A DNA stretch of 58,738 nt from Chloroflexota bacterium (lineage in GTDB: Bacteria > Chloroflexota > Dormibacteria > Dormibacterales > Dormibacteraceae). A program made the translations under genes and the position numbers. The DNA is taken from the NCBI GenBank assembly GCA_005880945.1, contig VBIU01000016.1, positions 1 to 58,738 of the forward strand. Reading direction: 5' to 3'. The notes under the pieces were generated by a model. That model did not search any database. It saw only the letters and a list, made by a program, of their open reading frames with translations, and had not been told where the DNA came from. This document shows positions 16,245-24,891 of this stretch, in pieces (position 1 is the first letter of the stretch; every line of letters starts with the position of its first letter).

Positions 16245-18224
16245 ATGAAGGCACACGAACTCGCACGCGAACTCGGGATCAGCCAAAAGGAGCTGGTGAA
16301 CTTCCTCCAGCAGAGGCGGCTGACGCGCAACGCTGCAGCGCCGCTGGCGCCTGGTGCGATCGAAGCTGCCCGTTCGGCCTTCAAGCCCGCGTCCGTGGCG
16401 GTCAAGATCGCGCCCAACGGGGACCGCCGCGTCATGCTGCCGCCGACGCTGTCGGTCAAGGACCTCGCGGAGAAGCTTTCGGTGAGCCCCGTAGAGGTGA
16501 TCAAGAAACTCATGGCCTCCAACATCATGGCCAACATCAACCAGGTAATCGACTTCGGGACCGCCGAGATCGTCGCCGACGAGTTCGGGTTCACAGTCGA
16601 TCCGGTGTCGAGCGAGGACGTCGTGGCCATCGAGTCTCGCGAAGGCGAGGCGGTTGTCACAACCTCACGCGAGGAGCTGTTCTCCCTCTCCAACGAAGAC
16701 CCGACCAAGCTGGCCGCGCGCCCGCCCATCGTGACCGTCCTCGGTCACGTCGACCATGGCAAGACATCGATCCTGGACGCCATCCGCAAGACGAGAGTCG
16801 CCGCGGGCGAGGCGGGAGGCATCACGCAGCGAATCGGCGCGTACAAGATCGAGACCGCCGACGGCCACCCGATCGTATTCATCGACACTCCGGGCCACGA
16901 AGCTTTCACCGCGATGCGAGCGCGTGGCGCTCAGGTCACCGACCTGGTGGTCCTCGTGGTCGCCGCGGACGACGGCGTCATGCCCCAGACCATCGAGGCG
17001 ATCCACCACGCACGGGCCGCGAAGGTGCCGATCATCGTTGCGATCAACAAGATCGACAAGGACAACTCCAACCCTGACCGCGTGCACCAGGAGCTCGCCA
17101 CTCAGGGCATCGTCACCCGTCACTACGGTGGGGAGCACGAGTGCGTGCACGTGAGCGCGAAAACCGGTCAAGGCATCGACGACCTTCTGACGACCATCGT
17201 GCTGGCGTCGGACATCCTCGAGCTCAAAGCGAACCCCGACCGCAACGCGATCGGCACCATCGTCGACGCTCACCTGGAGCGCGGCCGCGGTCCCGTCGCC
17301 ACGGTTCTCGTGCAGGCGGGCACGCTGAAGGTGGGCGACGACTTCGTCTGCGGCCACATCTACGGACGTGTCCGCGCTCTCGCCGACGATCGCGGCCAGC
17401 CGGTGGCGGCGGCAGGCCCGGCAACGCCCGTGGTGGTGTCAGGCATGAGCGAGGTTCCCCAGGCCGGCGACATCTTCCAGGTCGTCGGATCTGAGAAGGC
17501 GGCTCGCCAGATCGCTCTTACCAAGCTGACCGAGAGGCGAACGCAGGAGGCGGCGCGCGACTTCGCGCCGCGCATCACGCTGGAAGAGCTGGCCAGGCGC
17601 GCCAAGGAGGGCGAGGTCAAGGAGCTCAGCCTGGTGGTCAAGGCCGACGCACAGGGGACGCTCGAAGCGGTCCTCAGCGCTCTGCAGAAGATCGAGGACC
17701 CTGTGGTGGCGATCAAGATCGTCGGACAGGGAGTGGGGGCTGTCAGCGACTCGGACCTCTTACTCGCCAGCGTCTCCAACGCGATCATCGTCTGCTTCAA
17801 CCTGAAGGCGACGCCCGCGGCAGCCGCGGCGGCGGAGCGCGCCAAGGTGGAGGTGCGCTACTACGACGTCATCTACAAGTTGACCGAAGACGTGGAGCGC
17901 GCCGCCAAAGGATTGCGCGAGCCGACCTATCGCCAGATTCGCGAAGGCAAGGTCGAGGTGGTCATGCCGATCAAGATTCCGCGCCAGGGGGTCATCGCCG
18001 GGTCCCGCGTTGTCGAGGGCAAGGTCAGCCGTGGCGGTTGGGTCAGGCTGCTCCGAGGGAAGGAGCAGATCTTCGAAGGCAGGATCAGCTCGCTCAAACA
18101 CTTCAAGGAGGACGTGCGTGAGATGCCGGCCGGCCAGGAGTGCGGCATCGGGCTCGAGGGCTTCGAGGCTTTCCAGCCAGGCGACGTGATGGAGACGTAC
18201 CGCCTCGAGCGGGAAGAAATCTAA
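16245..18224 (+). CDS. infB: Translation initiation factor IF-2
   Basis: GTPase that delivers initiator tRNA and promotes subunit joining. The 659 residues carry two short N-terminal IF2_N modules ([43 protein letters not shown]) and the G domain with G1 GHVDHGKT (167-174), DTPGHEAF and NKID, then domains II to IV ([41 protein letters not shown]). It lacks the long charged N-terminal region of many IF2 proteins. ATG 16245 stands 91 bases after ylxR. Confidence 0.97.
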   Translation: MKAHELARELGISQKELVNFLQQRRLTRNAAAPLAPGAIEAARSAFKPASVAVKIAPNGDRRVMLPPTLSVKDLAEKLSVSPVEVIKKLMASNIMANINQVIDFGTAEIVADEFGFTVDPVSSEDVVAIESREGEAVVTTSREELFSLSNEDPTKLAARPPIVTVLGHVDHGKTSILDAIRKTRVAAGEAGGITQRIGAYKIETADGHPIVFIDTPGHEAFTAMRARGAQVTDLVVLVVAADDGVMPQTIEAIHHARAAKVPIIVAINKIDKDNSNPDRVHQELATQGIVTRHYGGEHECVHVSAKTGQGIDDLLTTIVLASDILELKANPDRNAIGTIVDAHLERGRGPVATVLVQAGTLKVGDDFVCGHIYGRVRALADDRGQPVAAAGPATPVVVSGMSEVPQAGDIFQVVGSEKAARQIALTKLTERRTQEAARDFAPRITLEELARRAKEGEVKELSLVVKADAQGTLEAVLSALQKIEDPVVAIKIVGQGVGAVSDSDLLLASVSNAIIVCFNLKATPAAAAAAERAKVEVRYYDVIYKLTEDVERAAKGLREPTYRQIREGKVEVVMPIKIPRQGVIAGSRVVEGKVSRGGWVRLLRGKEQIFEGRISSLKHFKEDVREMPAGQECGIGLEGFEAFQPGDVMETYRLEREEI

Positions 18225-18257
18225 GCAAGGCATGTCTTGCTGAAAGCGGAGGTCGTC

Positions 18258-18644
18258 ATGACCAGCTACCGCACGGATCAGGTCGGCGAGCAGGTGCGCG
18301 AGGAGATCATGTCGATCATCCGCCGCGACCTGAAGGATCCGCGAATCGGGTTCGTGAGCATCACGTCGGTGCGCATGTCGCCAGACTTGCGGCAGGCTCG
18401 CGTGCGCGTGAGCGTGCTCGGCAACCCGGACGAGAAAAAGGCGTCCATCGCCGGCCTGGTGTCCGCCAGGGGGTTGATCCGCCACGAGCTCGGAAAGCGC
18501 CTTCAGAACCTCAAGTTCTCGCCTGAGCTCCGGTTTGAGATCGACCCCTCGATCGAGTACAGCGTCCACATCGCCGAGCTGCTCAAAGAGGTTCTGCCTC
18601 CCGCATCAACAGTGGACGAGGGTGAGGAGGGGACGACGCCATAG
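18258..18644 (+). CDS. rbfA: Ribosome-binding factor A
   Basis: A 128-residue KH-like 30S assembly factor: YRTDQVGEQVREEIMSIIRR, DLKDPRIGFVSITSVRMSPDLRQARVRVSV and ELRFEIDPSIEYSVHIAELL. ATG 18258 is chosen because GGAGGT precedes it by 4 bases; a TTG at 18237 would add seven non-conserved residues. It has a short acidic tail. The TAG stop overlaps an ATA that appears to start nrnA (ATAG). Confidence 0.93.
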   Translation: MTSYRTDQVGEQVREEIMSIIRRDLKDPRIGFVSITSVRMSPDLRQARVRVSVLGNPDEKKASIAGLVSARGLIRHELGKRLQNLKFSPELRFEIDPSIEYSVHIAELLKEVLPPASTVDEGEEGTTP

Positions 18645-19645
18645 CCACCGCCAAGCCCAAGGTTGCCAACCTGTTCGACGAGATCAAGGAGCTCATCGAC
18701 GCGAACGACGAGATCCTGATCTTTGGGCACAAGGATGCCGATGGAGACACGCTTGGCTGCAGCCTTGCTTTTGCGGAGGCTCTGCGCTCGGCTGGCAAGC
18801 GGGTGTGGGTGCTGATCCCTCCGCCCCTGCCGGACATGTACACGTTCCTGCCCGGCTTCGACGACATCCAGGCCGAGCCTCCACATGGAATCGACCCGCA
18901 CCTCGTGTTCTTTTTCGATTCCGGCAACCTGGAGCGGTCAGGGAGCAGCGTGAAGCGCATCGCTTCCCACGCCACCATCGTCAACATCGACCACCACCCC
19001 TCGAACTCGCGCTTCGGCGACTTGAACGTGATCGACCCTGACGCGTCTGCCGTCGGACAGATGGTGACCCAGATGCTCGACCACTTCGGCTATCCGATCA
19101 CGCCAACCATCGCCACCAACCTCTACGTCGCGCTGCTGACAGACACCGGTGGTTTCAGGCACGAGAACACGACGCCGCGAGCGCTGGAGGATGCGGCCAG
19201 GCTGGCGCACCTCGGCGCCGATCCCGGGCACATCGCCACCCTCGTCTACAAGATGCGACCGGAAACCACGTTGAAGTTGAACGGCCTGGCGCTCGCGACG
19301 ATGCGTGTCGAGCTCGAGGGACGGCTGGCCTGGGCGAAGGTGACGCGCCGAATGCTGCGTGAGGCGGGCGCCGTCATGGCCGAGTCCGAGGGCATCATCG
19401 ACAACCTGAACAGCATCGCCGGCCTCGAACTCGCGATCCTTTTCAAAGAGGTCCAGAACGACCTCACCAAGATCAGTGTGCGCAGCCGGGGCGGCGTCGA
19501 CGCGGCCGCGATGTGCGCACTGTTCGGCGGCGGCGGCCACATCCGCGCAGCCGGCGCCGAGATCGAGAAGTCGATGGACGAGGCCATCAGGCTCGTGCTC
19601 GCGACGGCCAAGGAGGCGATCCTTGCCGCCTCGCCCCAGAGCTGA
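18641..19645 (+). CDS. nrnA: DHH/DHHA1 phosphoesterase, NrnA-like; apparent ATA start
   Basis: A 334-residue nanoRNase/pAp phosphatase-type enzyme that degrades 2-5 nt RNAs. Motif I is GHKDADGDTLG, the DHH motif is VNIDHHPSNSRFGD, a third motif is LLTDTGGFRHENTTPRA, and the DHHA1 domain ends in GGGGHIRAAGAE. The first ATG/GTG/TTG codon in frame is GTG 18803, which would delete the metal-binding motif I. An in-frame TGA at 18623 limits the 5' side. ATA 18641 overlaps the rbfA stop as ATAG and lies 8 bases after AGGGG, so it is the likely start. Location after rbfA and before truB is typical. Confidence 0.88.
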   Translation: MATAKPKVANLFDEIKELIDANDEILIFGHKDADGDTLGCSLAFAEALRSAGKRVWVLIPPPLPDMYTFLPGFDDIQAEPPHGIDPHLVFFFDSGNLERSGSSVKRIASHATIVNIDHHPSNSRFGDLNVIDPDASAVGQMVTQMLDHFGYPITPTIATNLYVALLTDTGGFRHENTTPRALEDAARLAHLGADPGHIATLVYKMRPETTLKLNGLALATMRVELEGRLAWAKVTRRMLREAGAVMAESEGIIDNLNSIAGLELAILFKEVQNDLTKISVRSRGGVDAAAMCALFGGGGHIRAAGAEIEKSMDEAIRLVLATAKEAILAASPQS

Positions 19646-20537
19646 TCTAGCCGGGTTTTCCACTGGCGTCCTGAATATCGACAAGGGCGCTGGTGATACC
19701 TCATTCGCCGTCGTGAGCCGGCTGCGCAAGCTGACTGGAGCCCACCGCGTCGGGCACGCCGGAACCCTGGACCCGCTGGCCACCGGGGTTCTCCCGATCC
19801 TCTTCGAGTCAGCGACGCGGCTGGCGGAGTTCGCATTGCGGCTGCCGAAGGTCTATGTCGCCGACATCCACTTTGGATTCTCAACCGCCACCGACGACGC
19901 CGAAGCGGAGCGCGAGCCGGTCGGCGATCCCACGCCATTGACCCAGGGGGACATCGAGACGGCGCTCGAGACATTCACGGGGCGGATCCTCCAGGAGCCG
20001 CCGGCTTTTTCCGCGGTGAAGGTCGACGGCAAACGCGCATACAAGCTGGCGCGACGAGGCGAGGAACCGCGGCTGCAACCACGTGAGGTCGAGGTCTACG
20101 AGGCGCGCGTGCTGGACTACGTGCCTGGGGCCGAGTCGGTGGCTCGGGTCGAGATCCGGTGCAGCAGCGGTACCTACCTTCGCTCCATCGCGCGCGACCT
20201 CGGCCGCCAGCTCCGCGTTGGCGGTTATCTGGGGCGGCTGGTCCGGACCGCGTACGGCCCTCTCGCCATCGACTCGGCGGTGAAGGTGGACACGCTGACC
20301 AGCGCCGATGACGTGCGCGGCCGCCTGCTTCCGGCCGAAGTCATACTGCCCGACATGGAGCGGGTGCGACTCAATGTCGAGCAGGAGGCGATGGTCAGGC
20401 AGGGACGCTCCGTCCGGGTCCTGCCGGAGCCCGGACCTGGCTTGATCCGGGCCCACGACACTGGGGGCCGCCTGGTTGCTTTGGGCCACGCCGATCCGCT
20501 TCGCCGGACATTCGTGCCCGAGAAGGTGCTCTCCTGA
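19623..20537 (+). CDS. truB: tRNA pseudouridine(55) synthase TruB
   Basis: A 304-residue enzyme making pseudouridine 55 in the T-loop of tRNAs. Motif GVLNIDKGAGDTSFAVVSRLRK is followed by the catalytic block RVGHAGTLDPLATGVLPILF with the nucleophilic Asp, then PPAFSAVKVDGKRAYKLARRGE and RCSSGTYLRSIARDLG. A PUA-like C-terminal part follows. TTG 19623 lies 6 bases after AGGAGG and overlaps nrnA by 23 bases. The stop overlaps a CTG that looks like the start of ribF. Confidence 0.94.
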   Translation: MPPRPRADLAGFSTGVLNIDKGAGDTSFAVVSRLRKLTGAHRVGHAGTLDPLATGVLPILFESATRLAEFALRLPKVYVADIHFGFSTATDDAEAEREPVGDPTPLTQGDIETALETFTGRILQEPPAFSAVKVDGKRAYKLARRGEEPRLQPREVEVYEARVLDYVPGAESVARVEIRCSSGTYLRSIARDLGRQLRVGGYLGRLVRTAYGPLAIDSAVKVDTLTSADDVRGRLLPAEVILPDMERVRLNVEQEAMVRQGRSVRVLPEPGPGLIRAHDTGGRLVALGHADPLRRTFVPEKVLS

Positions 20538-21439
20538 AAGTACACCTGGGGCTCCCCTCGAGCCCGATCGGGCCGGTGACCCTCACCGTCGGGAGCTTCG
20601 ACGGCGTGCATCTCGGACACGTCGACGTGATCGGACGCACCGTCGCTGCCGCGAAGTCAGATGGGGCGCAAGCGACGCTCTTGACGTTCGAGCCGCACCC
20701 GCGATGCGTGCTGGACCCGGCCAACTGCCCGCAATCGATCACCACGCTGCAGGAAAAGCTCGCTCTCATCGAGGGCCTGGGGATCGAGCACGCGATAGTC
20801 ATCCGGTTCGATCGAGCGCTGTCATCGTTGTCGCCGCAGGAATTCCTCGATCTCCTCGCGCCGGTGATGGACGTGCGGCGGTGGGTCGTCGGCTTCGACT
20901 TCGCATTCGGTCGTGAGCGTCGCGGCAACGCCGAATGGTTGCGAGCCCATGGTCACTCTGTCGAGGTGGTGTCGCCGTTCACTCTGAATGGAAAGGACCT
21001 GCACAGCTCTGACGTGCGCCGCCTGGTCACGCTAGGTGAGATTGAAGAGGCGAACCGGCTGCTTGGTCGAGAGTACTCGATGGCCGGACCTGTCGAGGCG
21101 GGAGACAAGGTGGGCCGCCGGCTAGGCTTCCCGACCGCCAACATCGGCATCGAGCCGAACAAGCTGGTCCCGGCCCTTGGAGCATATGCGGGGCGCACGA
21201 TCGCTGATGAGGGCAAGTTCATCGCCGCGCTTTCGGTCGGCTACCGGCCCACGTTCGGCGGTACGCAGCTTCGCGTCGAGGCATTCCTCCTCGATTTCGA
21301 AGGCGACCTCTACCAGCAGCGCCTGGAGCTTCACTTTGTTCGCTACCTGCACCCGGACATCACGTTTCCCACCACTGATGATCTCGTGCAGCAGCTGCGA
21401 AAAGACGTGGCGGACACGCGCCGAATCGTCCAGCCTTGA
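20534..21439 (+). CDS. ribF: Riboflavin kinase/FAD synthetase; apparent CTG start
   Basis: A bifunctional enzyme of about 301 residues making FMN and FAD. The N-terminal FMN adenylyltransferase domain has TLTVGSFDGVHLGHVDVIGR, TFEPHPRCVLDP and WVVGFDFAFGRERRG. The C-terminal riboflavin kinase domain has GDKVGRRLGFPTANIG, ALSVGYRPTFGGTQLRVE and LELHFVRYLHPDITF. GTG 20576 is the first usual start, but CTG 20534 restores the typical N-terminus (KVHLGLPSSPIGPVTLTVG) and overlaps the truB stop as CTGA, like the TTGA and ATGA junctions around it. Order truB-ribF is conserved. Confidence 0.92.
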   Translation: MKVHLGLPSSPIGPVTLTVGSFDGVHLGHVDVIGRTVAAAKSDGAQATLLTFEPHPRCVLDPANCPQSITTLQEKLALIEGLGIEHAIVIRFDRALSSLSPQEFLDLLAPVMDVRRWVVGFDFAFGRERRGNAEWLRAHGHSVEVVSPFTLNGKDLHSSDVRRLVTLGEIEEANRLLGREYSMAGPVEAGDKVGRRLGFPTANIGIEPNKLVPALGAYAGRTIADEGKFIAALSVGYRPTFGGTQLRVEAFLLDFEGDLYQQRLELHFVRYLHPDITFPTTDDLVQQLRKDVADTRRIVQP

Positions 21440-22563
21440 GCCGGGTCGTCGTCGTTGGCGGGGGCTTTGCCGGCTACTGCGCCGCCATCTCCGCCAGGCG
21501 CGCCGGCGCCGAGGTGACGGTGCTGGCCCGTGCGCCGGGCGCGACCGCCCTGTATGCCGGGGCCATGGAGGTGGTCGACGACCTCGACGCCATCCTGAAG
21601 GCTGAGCCGCACCACCCGTTCACGCGCCTCGGACTGGATTCGGTGCGCCTTACGACGGAGCTCGACACTGCGATTCAAGCGCTGCACCTGGCCCTGGAGA
21701 AGGGCGGATTGAAGTTCGAGGGAGGCTGGCGGACCCGAGGTCTCTACGCGGACATTCACGGTCTTGCCCGGCCGGGCAACCTGGTGCCCGCCACCGTCGC
21801 CGGCGGCGAGCTCCGCGCGCTGGCCGGCCGCCGGGTGGCGGTGGTCGGAGTGCCGCAGGTGGGGGACTACGATGCCGCCTCGACAGCGCAGGCGCTGAGG
21901 GAGATTCACGGAATCCAGGCGTTCGCCGAGGACGTGGCAATCGCCGACATGCCGCAATCGGCATCGCTGACCGATCTGTATGGAAGGCGAGCCCCAGCCC
22001 TCGCCAAGGCTCGCGCCGCCTCGATCGCATACCCGCCCGGATTCACCGCCCTACCTCCCGACAGCTTTGAGCTGCTGGCCTCGCCGCCATCGCCGCACGG
22101 CTGGCGCCTGCAGCAGACGATCGGCCTGGGAGCGGTGAAGGCCGAGGTCGAGTCGTTGGATTCCACGAATGGACGCATCACGTCAGCTCGTGCCGGAGAT
22201 CGGACTTTCCGCGCAGATGCCTTCGTCATCGCGACCGGGCACCACATCGGCGGCGGAATTCGCGGCGGCCGGACGGCCGTCGAGCCGCTTCTCGGACTGG
22301 GAGTCTTCAACGACGGGCGGCCGGTGAGCTCGGGCAGCGCGCGCCTGCGGCACCTGGAGTACCTGGACGCCGCCGCCGAGATGCGGAGCGGGCTGATGAC
22401 TGACAAGCGGCTGCACCCGCTGGATGAGGACGGCGGCATCCCCTACTCGAACCTGTTCGCCGCCGGCGCTGTGCTTGGCGGGTACGACTATGCGGGCCCA
22501 TGCGGCTTCGGCGTCCCCCTCCTGACAGGGTGGCTTGCGGGTGAGTTCGCAGCGAAAACATGA
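21436..22563 (+). CDS. GlpB-like FAD-dependent oxidoreductase
   Basis: A 375-residue flavoprotein resembling the B subunit of anaerobic glycerol-3-phosphate dehydrogenase. The N-terminal Rossmann motif is VVVVGGGFAGYCAA, followed by LARAPGATALYAGAMEV; the C-terminal part has FVIATGHHIGGGIRGG, PLLGLGVF and LFAAGAVLGGYDYAGPCGFGVPLL. No GlpA or GlpC partner is present. Its neighbour is an alkyl-DHAP-synthase-like flavoprotein and then a lipid kinase, so a role in glycerol-phosphate or ether-lipid redox chemistry is plausible (inference). The TTG start overlaps the ribF stop (TTGA). Confidence 0.75.
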   Translation: MSRVVVVGGGFAGYCAAISARRAGAEVTVLARAPGATALYAGAMEVVDDLDAILKAEPHHPFTRLGLDSVRLTTELDTAIQALHLALEKGGLKFEGGWRTRGLYADIHGLARPGNLVPATVAGGELRALAGRRVAVVGVPQVGDYDAASTAQALREIHGIQAFAEDVAIADMPQSASLTDLYGRRAPALAKARAASIAYPPGFTALPPDSFELLASPPSPHGWRLQQTIGLGAVKAEVESLDSTNGRITSARAGDRTFRADAFVIATGHHIGGGIRGGRTAVEPLLGLGVFNDGRPVSSGSARLRHLEYLDAAAEMRSGLMTDKRLHPLDEDGGIPYSNLFAAGAVLGGYDYAGPCGFGVPLLTGWLAGEFAAKT

Positions 22564-22579
22564 GGGAAAACCCGCCTAT

Positions 22580-23941
22580 ATGAGGAAGGAGCTCGAGGCT
22601 ATCGTCGGCGCGGCGGCTCTAGACGAGCGGGCGGTGCGAGACCTCTGGCCGCTCGGTCTCATGCAGGAACGTGACGGTGCGGAGCGTCCCAGGGTGCTGG
22701 TCGCCCGCCCGGCCGGCCGCGAGCAGGTGATCGCCATCCTTCGGTGGGCCGGCGCGAACGCGGTCGCGGTCACCCCGATGGGCGGCGCCTCCGGCGTGTG
22801 CGGCGCGCTCGCGCCACGTACGGGCGAGCTCGTGCTCGACATGGGAGGCTTCGATCGCATTCTGGCTCTGGATGAGGTCAACCTGACCTGCACGTGTGAG
22901 TCCGGCGTGAACGGAATGGTGCTGGAGAAGCAATTGAACGAGCGCGGCTTGACGCTGGGGCACTTCCCGAGCTCGCTGCCGGGGACGACCGTCGGCGGCC
23001 TCATCGCGACAAGGTCCTCGGGCCAGGAGTCCAGTCGCTACGGCAGCATCGAGGACATGGTGTTGAGCCTCGCGGTGGTTCTGCCCGACGGCACGTTCGC
23101 CGCGCCAAGGCCTGGGCCACGGTCGGCTGTGGGTCCAGCTCTCCACCAGCTGTGGCTGGGATCGGAGGGCGCGCTTGGCGTGGTGCTCGGCGCGGTTCTC
23201 CGCGTCCATCGACTCCCTGAGCTCGTGGTTGGACGCGGCTACGCCTTCAAGAACCTTCAGGCCGGCCTCGAGGCGATGCGAGCGGTGATGCAGTCGGGCA
23301 TCCGGCCGTTGGTGATGCGGCTCTACGACGCCGAGGACACGGTGTTCAGCGGCTACGACGTGCCTGCCGACGCATGCGTTCTGGTGGTCGCCACCGCAGG
23401 GTTGGCCGAGGTCGCGAAGGCCGAGGCGGCCGCTGTGCAACGTTTCGCCGCCGGCGGCACCGACCTGGGTGAGGAGCCATGGCATCGCTGGGAAGCCCAC
23501 CGGTTCAGCCTGTCCGCAGAGCGTCTGAAGGCGCTCCTCGACCCGCCAGGCGCCTACGTCGACACCATCGAGCTGGCGGCGCCGTGGACCGTGCTCCCAG
23601 AGCTGCACGCCCAGGTAAAGTCCGCAATAGCCGTTGGTGGGTTGGCGTTATGCCATTTCAGCCATGCCTATCAGCAGGGCTGCTGCGCCTACTTCTCGTT
23701 CGGAGGATCCGCAGACACCGAGGCAGAGGCCCGCGCCGCGTACGGGCGGGCATGGGAGGGCGCGATGACGGCGGCGCTTGATCTGGGGGCGACCATCAGC
23801 CACCACCACGGCACAGGCCAGGTACGTGCCCGATGGGTCGCTGACGAAATGGGCGGCTGGATGCATGTATGGCGTGGTGTCAAGGAAGGCATCGATCCCA
23901 GGCGGACGATGAATCCTCGTGCCCTGGGAGGCACGTCATAG
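22580..23941 (+). CDS. FAD-binding oxidase, alkyl-DHAP synthase-like
   Basis: A 453-residue VAO/PCMH-fold flavoprotein. The FAD-binding N-terminal half includes PRVLVARPAGREQVIAILRW, PMGGASGVCGAL and LPGTTVGGLIATRSSGQESS. The C-terminal half has CHFSHAYQQGCCAYFSF and ISHHHGTGQVRARW (His triad at 408-410). The His triad and the aromatic block before it are typical of alkyl-dihydroxyacetonephosphate synthase (AGPS) and differ from the GEHGxG of glycolate or D-lactate dehydrogenases. AGPS swaps an acyl chain for a fatty alcohol to form the ether bond of ether lipids. ATG 22580 is the likely start (frame open to 22535). Substrate is not proven. Confidence 0.75.
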   Translation: MRKELEAIVGAAALDERAVRDLWPLGLMQERDGAERPRVLVARPAGREQVIAILRWAGANAVAVTPMGGASGVCGALAPRTGELVLDMGGFDRILALDEVNLTCTCESGVNGMVLEKQLNERGLTLGHFPSSLPGTTVGGLIATRSSGQESSRYGSIEDMVLSLAVVLPDGTFAAPRPGPRSAVGPALHQLWLGSEGALGVVLGAVLRVHRLPELVVGRGYAFKNLQAGLEAMRAVMQSGIRPLVMRLYDAEDTVFSGYDVPADACVLVVATAGLAEVAKAEAAAVQRFAAGGTDLGEEPWHRWEAHRFSLSAERLKALLDPPGAYVDTIELAAPWTVLPELHAQVKSAIAVGGLALCHFSHAYQQGCCAYFSFGGSADTEAEARAAYGRAWEGAMTAALDLGATISHHHGTGQVRARWVADEMGGWMHVWRGVKEGIDPRRTMNPRALGGTS

Positions 23942-24882
23942 GCGGCCGGCCCGGCGCTCCCGTCTTGTTCATCGTCAACCCCGCGTCTGGGGCAGGCAAG
24001 GCTGGACGGGAGTGGTCGGCGGTTGAACAGTGGCTGCCATCGGCCGGCTTTCAGTTCGATGTGGCGCGGACCACCCGGCCCCTGGAAGCAACTGAGATCG
24101 CCCAGCGAGCGGTCAGGGAGTCCCGCCCAGTCGTGGTCGCGGTGGGTGGCGACGGGACACTGAACGAGGTCGTCAACGGCTTCTTTCACAACGGCGCGCC
24201 GATTCCCACCACCTCAAAGCTGGCGATGGTTCCGCTTGGGACCGGCGGCGATTTCCGCCGCACGATGCGCATTCCGCCGGATACCAGGGGCGCGATCGAG
24301 GTCATCACCGGGGGCCTGGTGAGGCGCCTCGACGCCGGCTGCGTCACGTATCAGTCGCACGATGGCAGCACAGCGGTGCGCCACTTCATCAACATCGCCG
24401 ACGCCGGCTACGGCGGAGAGGTCGTCCGCAGAGTCAACACCGGCACCAAGGCTTTTGGCGGCGTCACATTCAAGATCATCGGGCTCACGACGCTGCTGTC
24501 CTGGAAGAACAAGCCGATGACCGTCGTGATCGACGGCGTCCCGCACGAGCTCAAGAAGGCGCAGCAGGTGGTCGTCGCCAACTGCCAGTATTTCGGCGGC
24601 GGTATGCGCATCGCGCCTTCGGCGTCGCCGACCGACGGCGTGTTCGACGTCATCCTCATCGGCGACGCCGGCAAGCTCGAAACCATCCGCGGCATTGGCG
24701 ACATGACGAGCGGCAAACATCTCGACCAGCACAACCCGAAGATGGAGCTGATGTACGGCAAGCGTGTATCGGTCACATCACCCGAGCTGGTGCGCATCGA
24801 CCTCGACGGCGAGCAGCCGGGCTTCCTGCCGGCGCTTTTCGAGATTCAGCCAGGCGCCATCGAGTTCATCACTCCGCGATAG
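23938..24882 (+). CDS. Diacylglycerol/lipid kinase family protein; apparent ATA start
   Basis: A 314-residue kinase of the DAGK catalytic family (YegS/DgkB-like). It shows LFIVNPASGAGKAGREW, the nucleotide loop VVAVGGDGTLNEVVNGFF (GGDGT at 70-74), PLGTGGDFRR, and the C-terminal beta domain (ANCQYFGGGMRIAPSASPTDGVFDV). It probably phosphorylates a lipid alcohol such as diacylglycerol. No usual start codon exists near the N-terminus. ATA 23938 overlaps the previous stop as ATAG and lies exactly 6 bases after GGGAGG. This repeats the rbfA-nrnA arrangement. Confidence 0.85.
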   Translation: MGGRPGAPVLFIVNPASGAGKAGREWSAVEQWLPSAGFQFDVARTTRPLEATEIAQRAVRESRPVVVAVGGDGTLNEVVNGFFHNGAPIPTTSKLAMVPLGTGGDFRRTMRIPPDTRGAIEVITGGLVRRLDAGCVTYQSHDGSTAVRHFINIADAGYGGEVVRRVNTGTKAFGGVTFKIIGLTTLLSWKNKPMTVVIDGVPHELKKAQQVVVANCQYFGGGMRIAPSASPTDGVFDVILIGDAGKLETIRGIGDMTSGKHLDQHNPKMELMYGKRVSVTSPELVRIDLDGEQPGFLPALFEIQPGAIEFITPR

Positions 24883-24891
24883 TCTGTCGGA

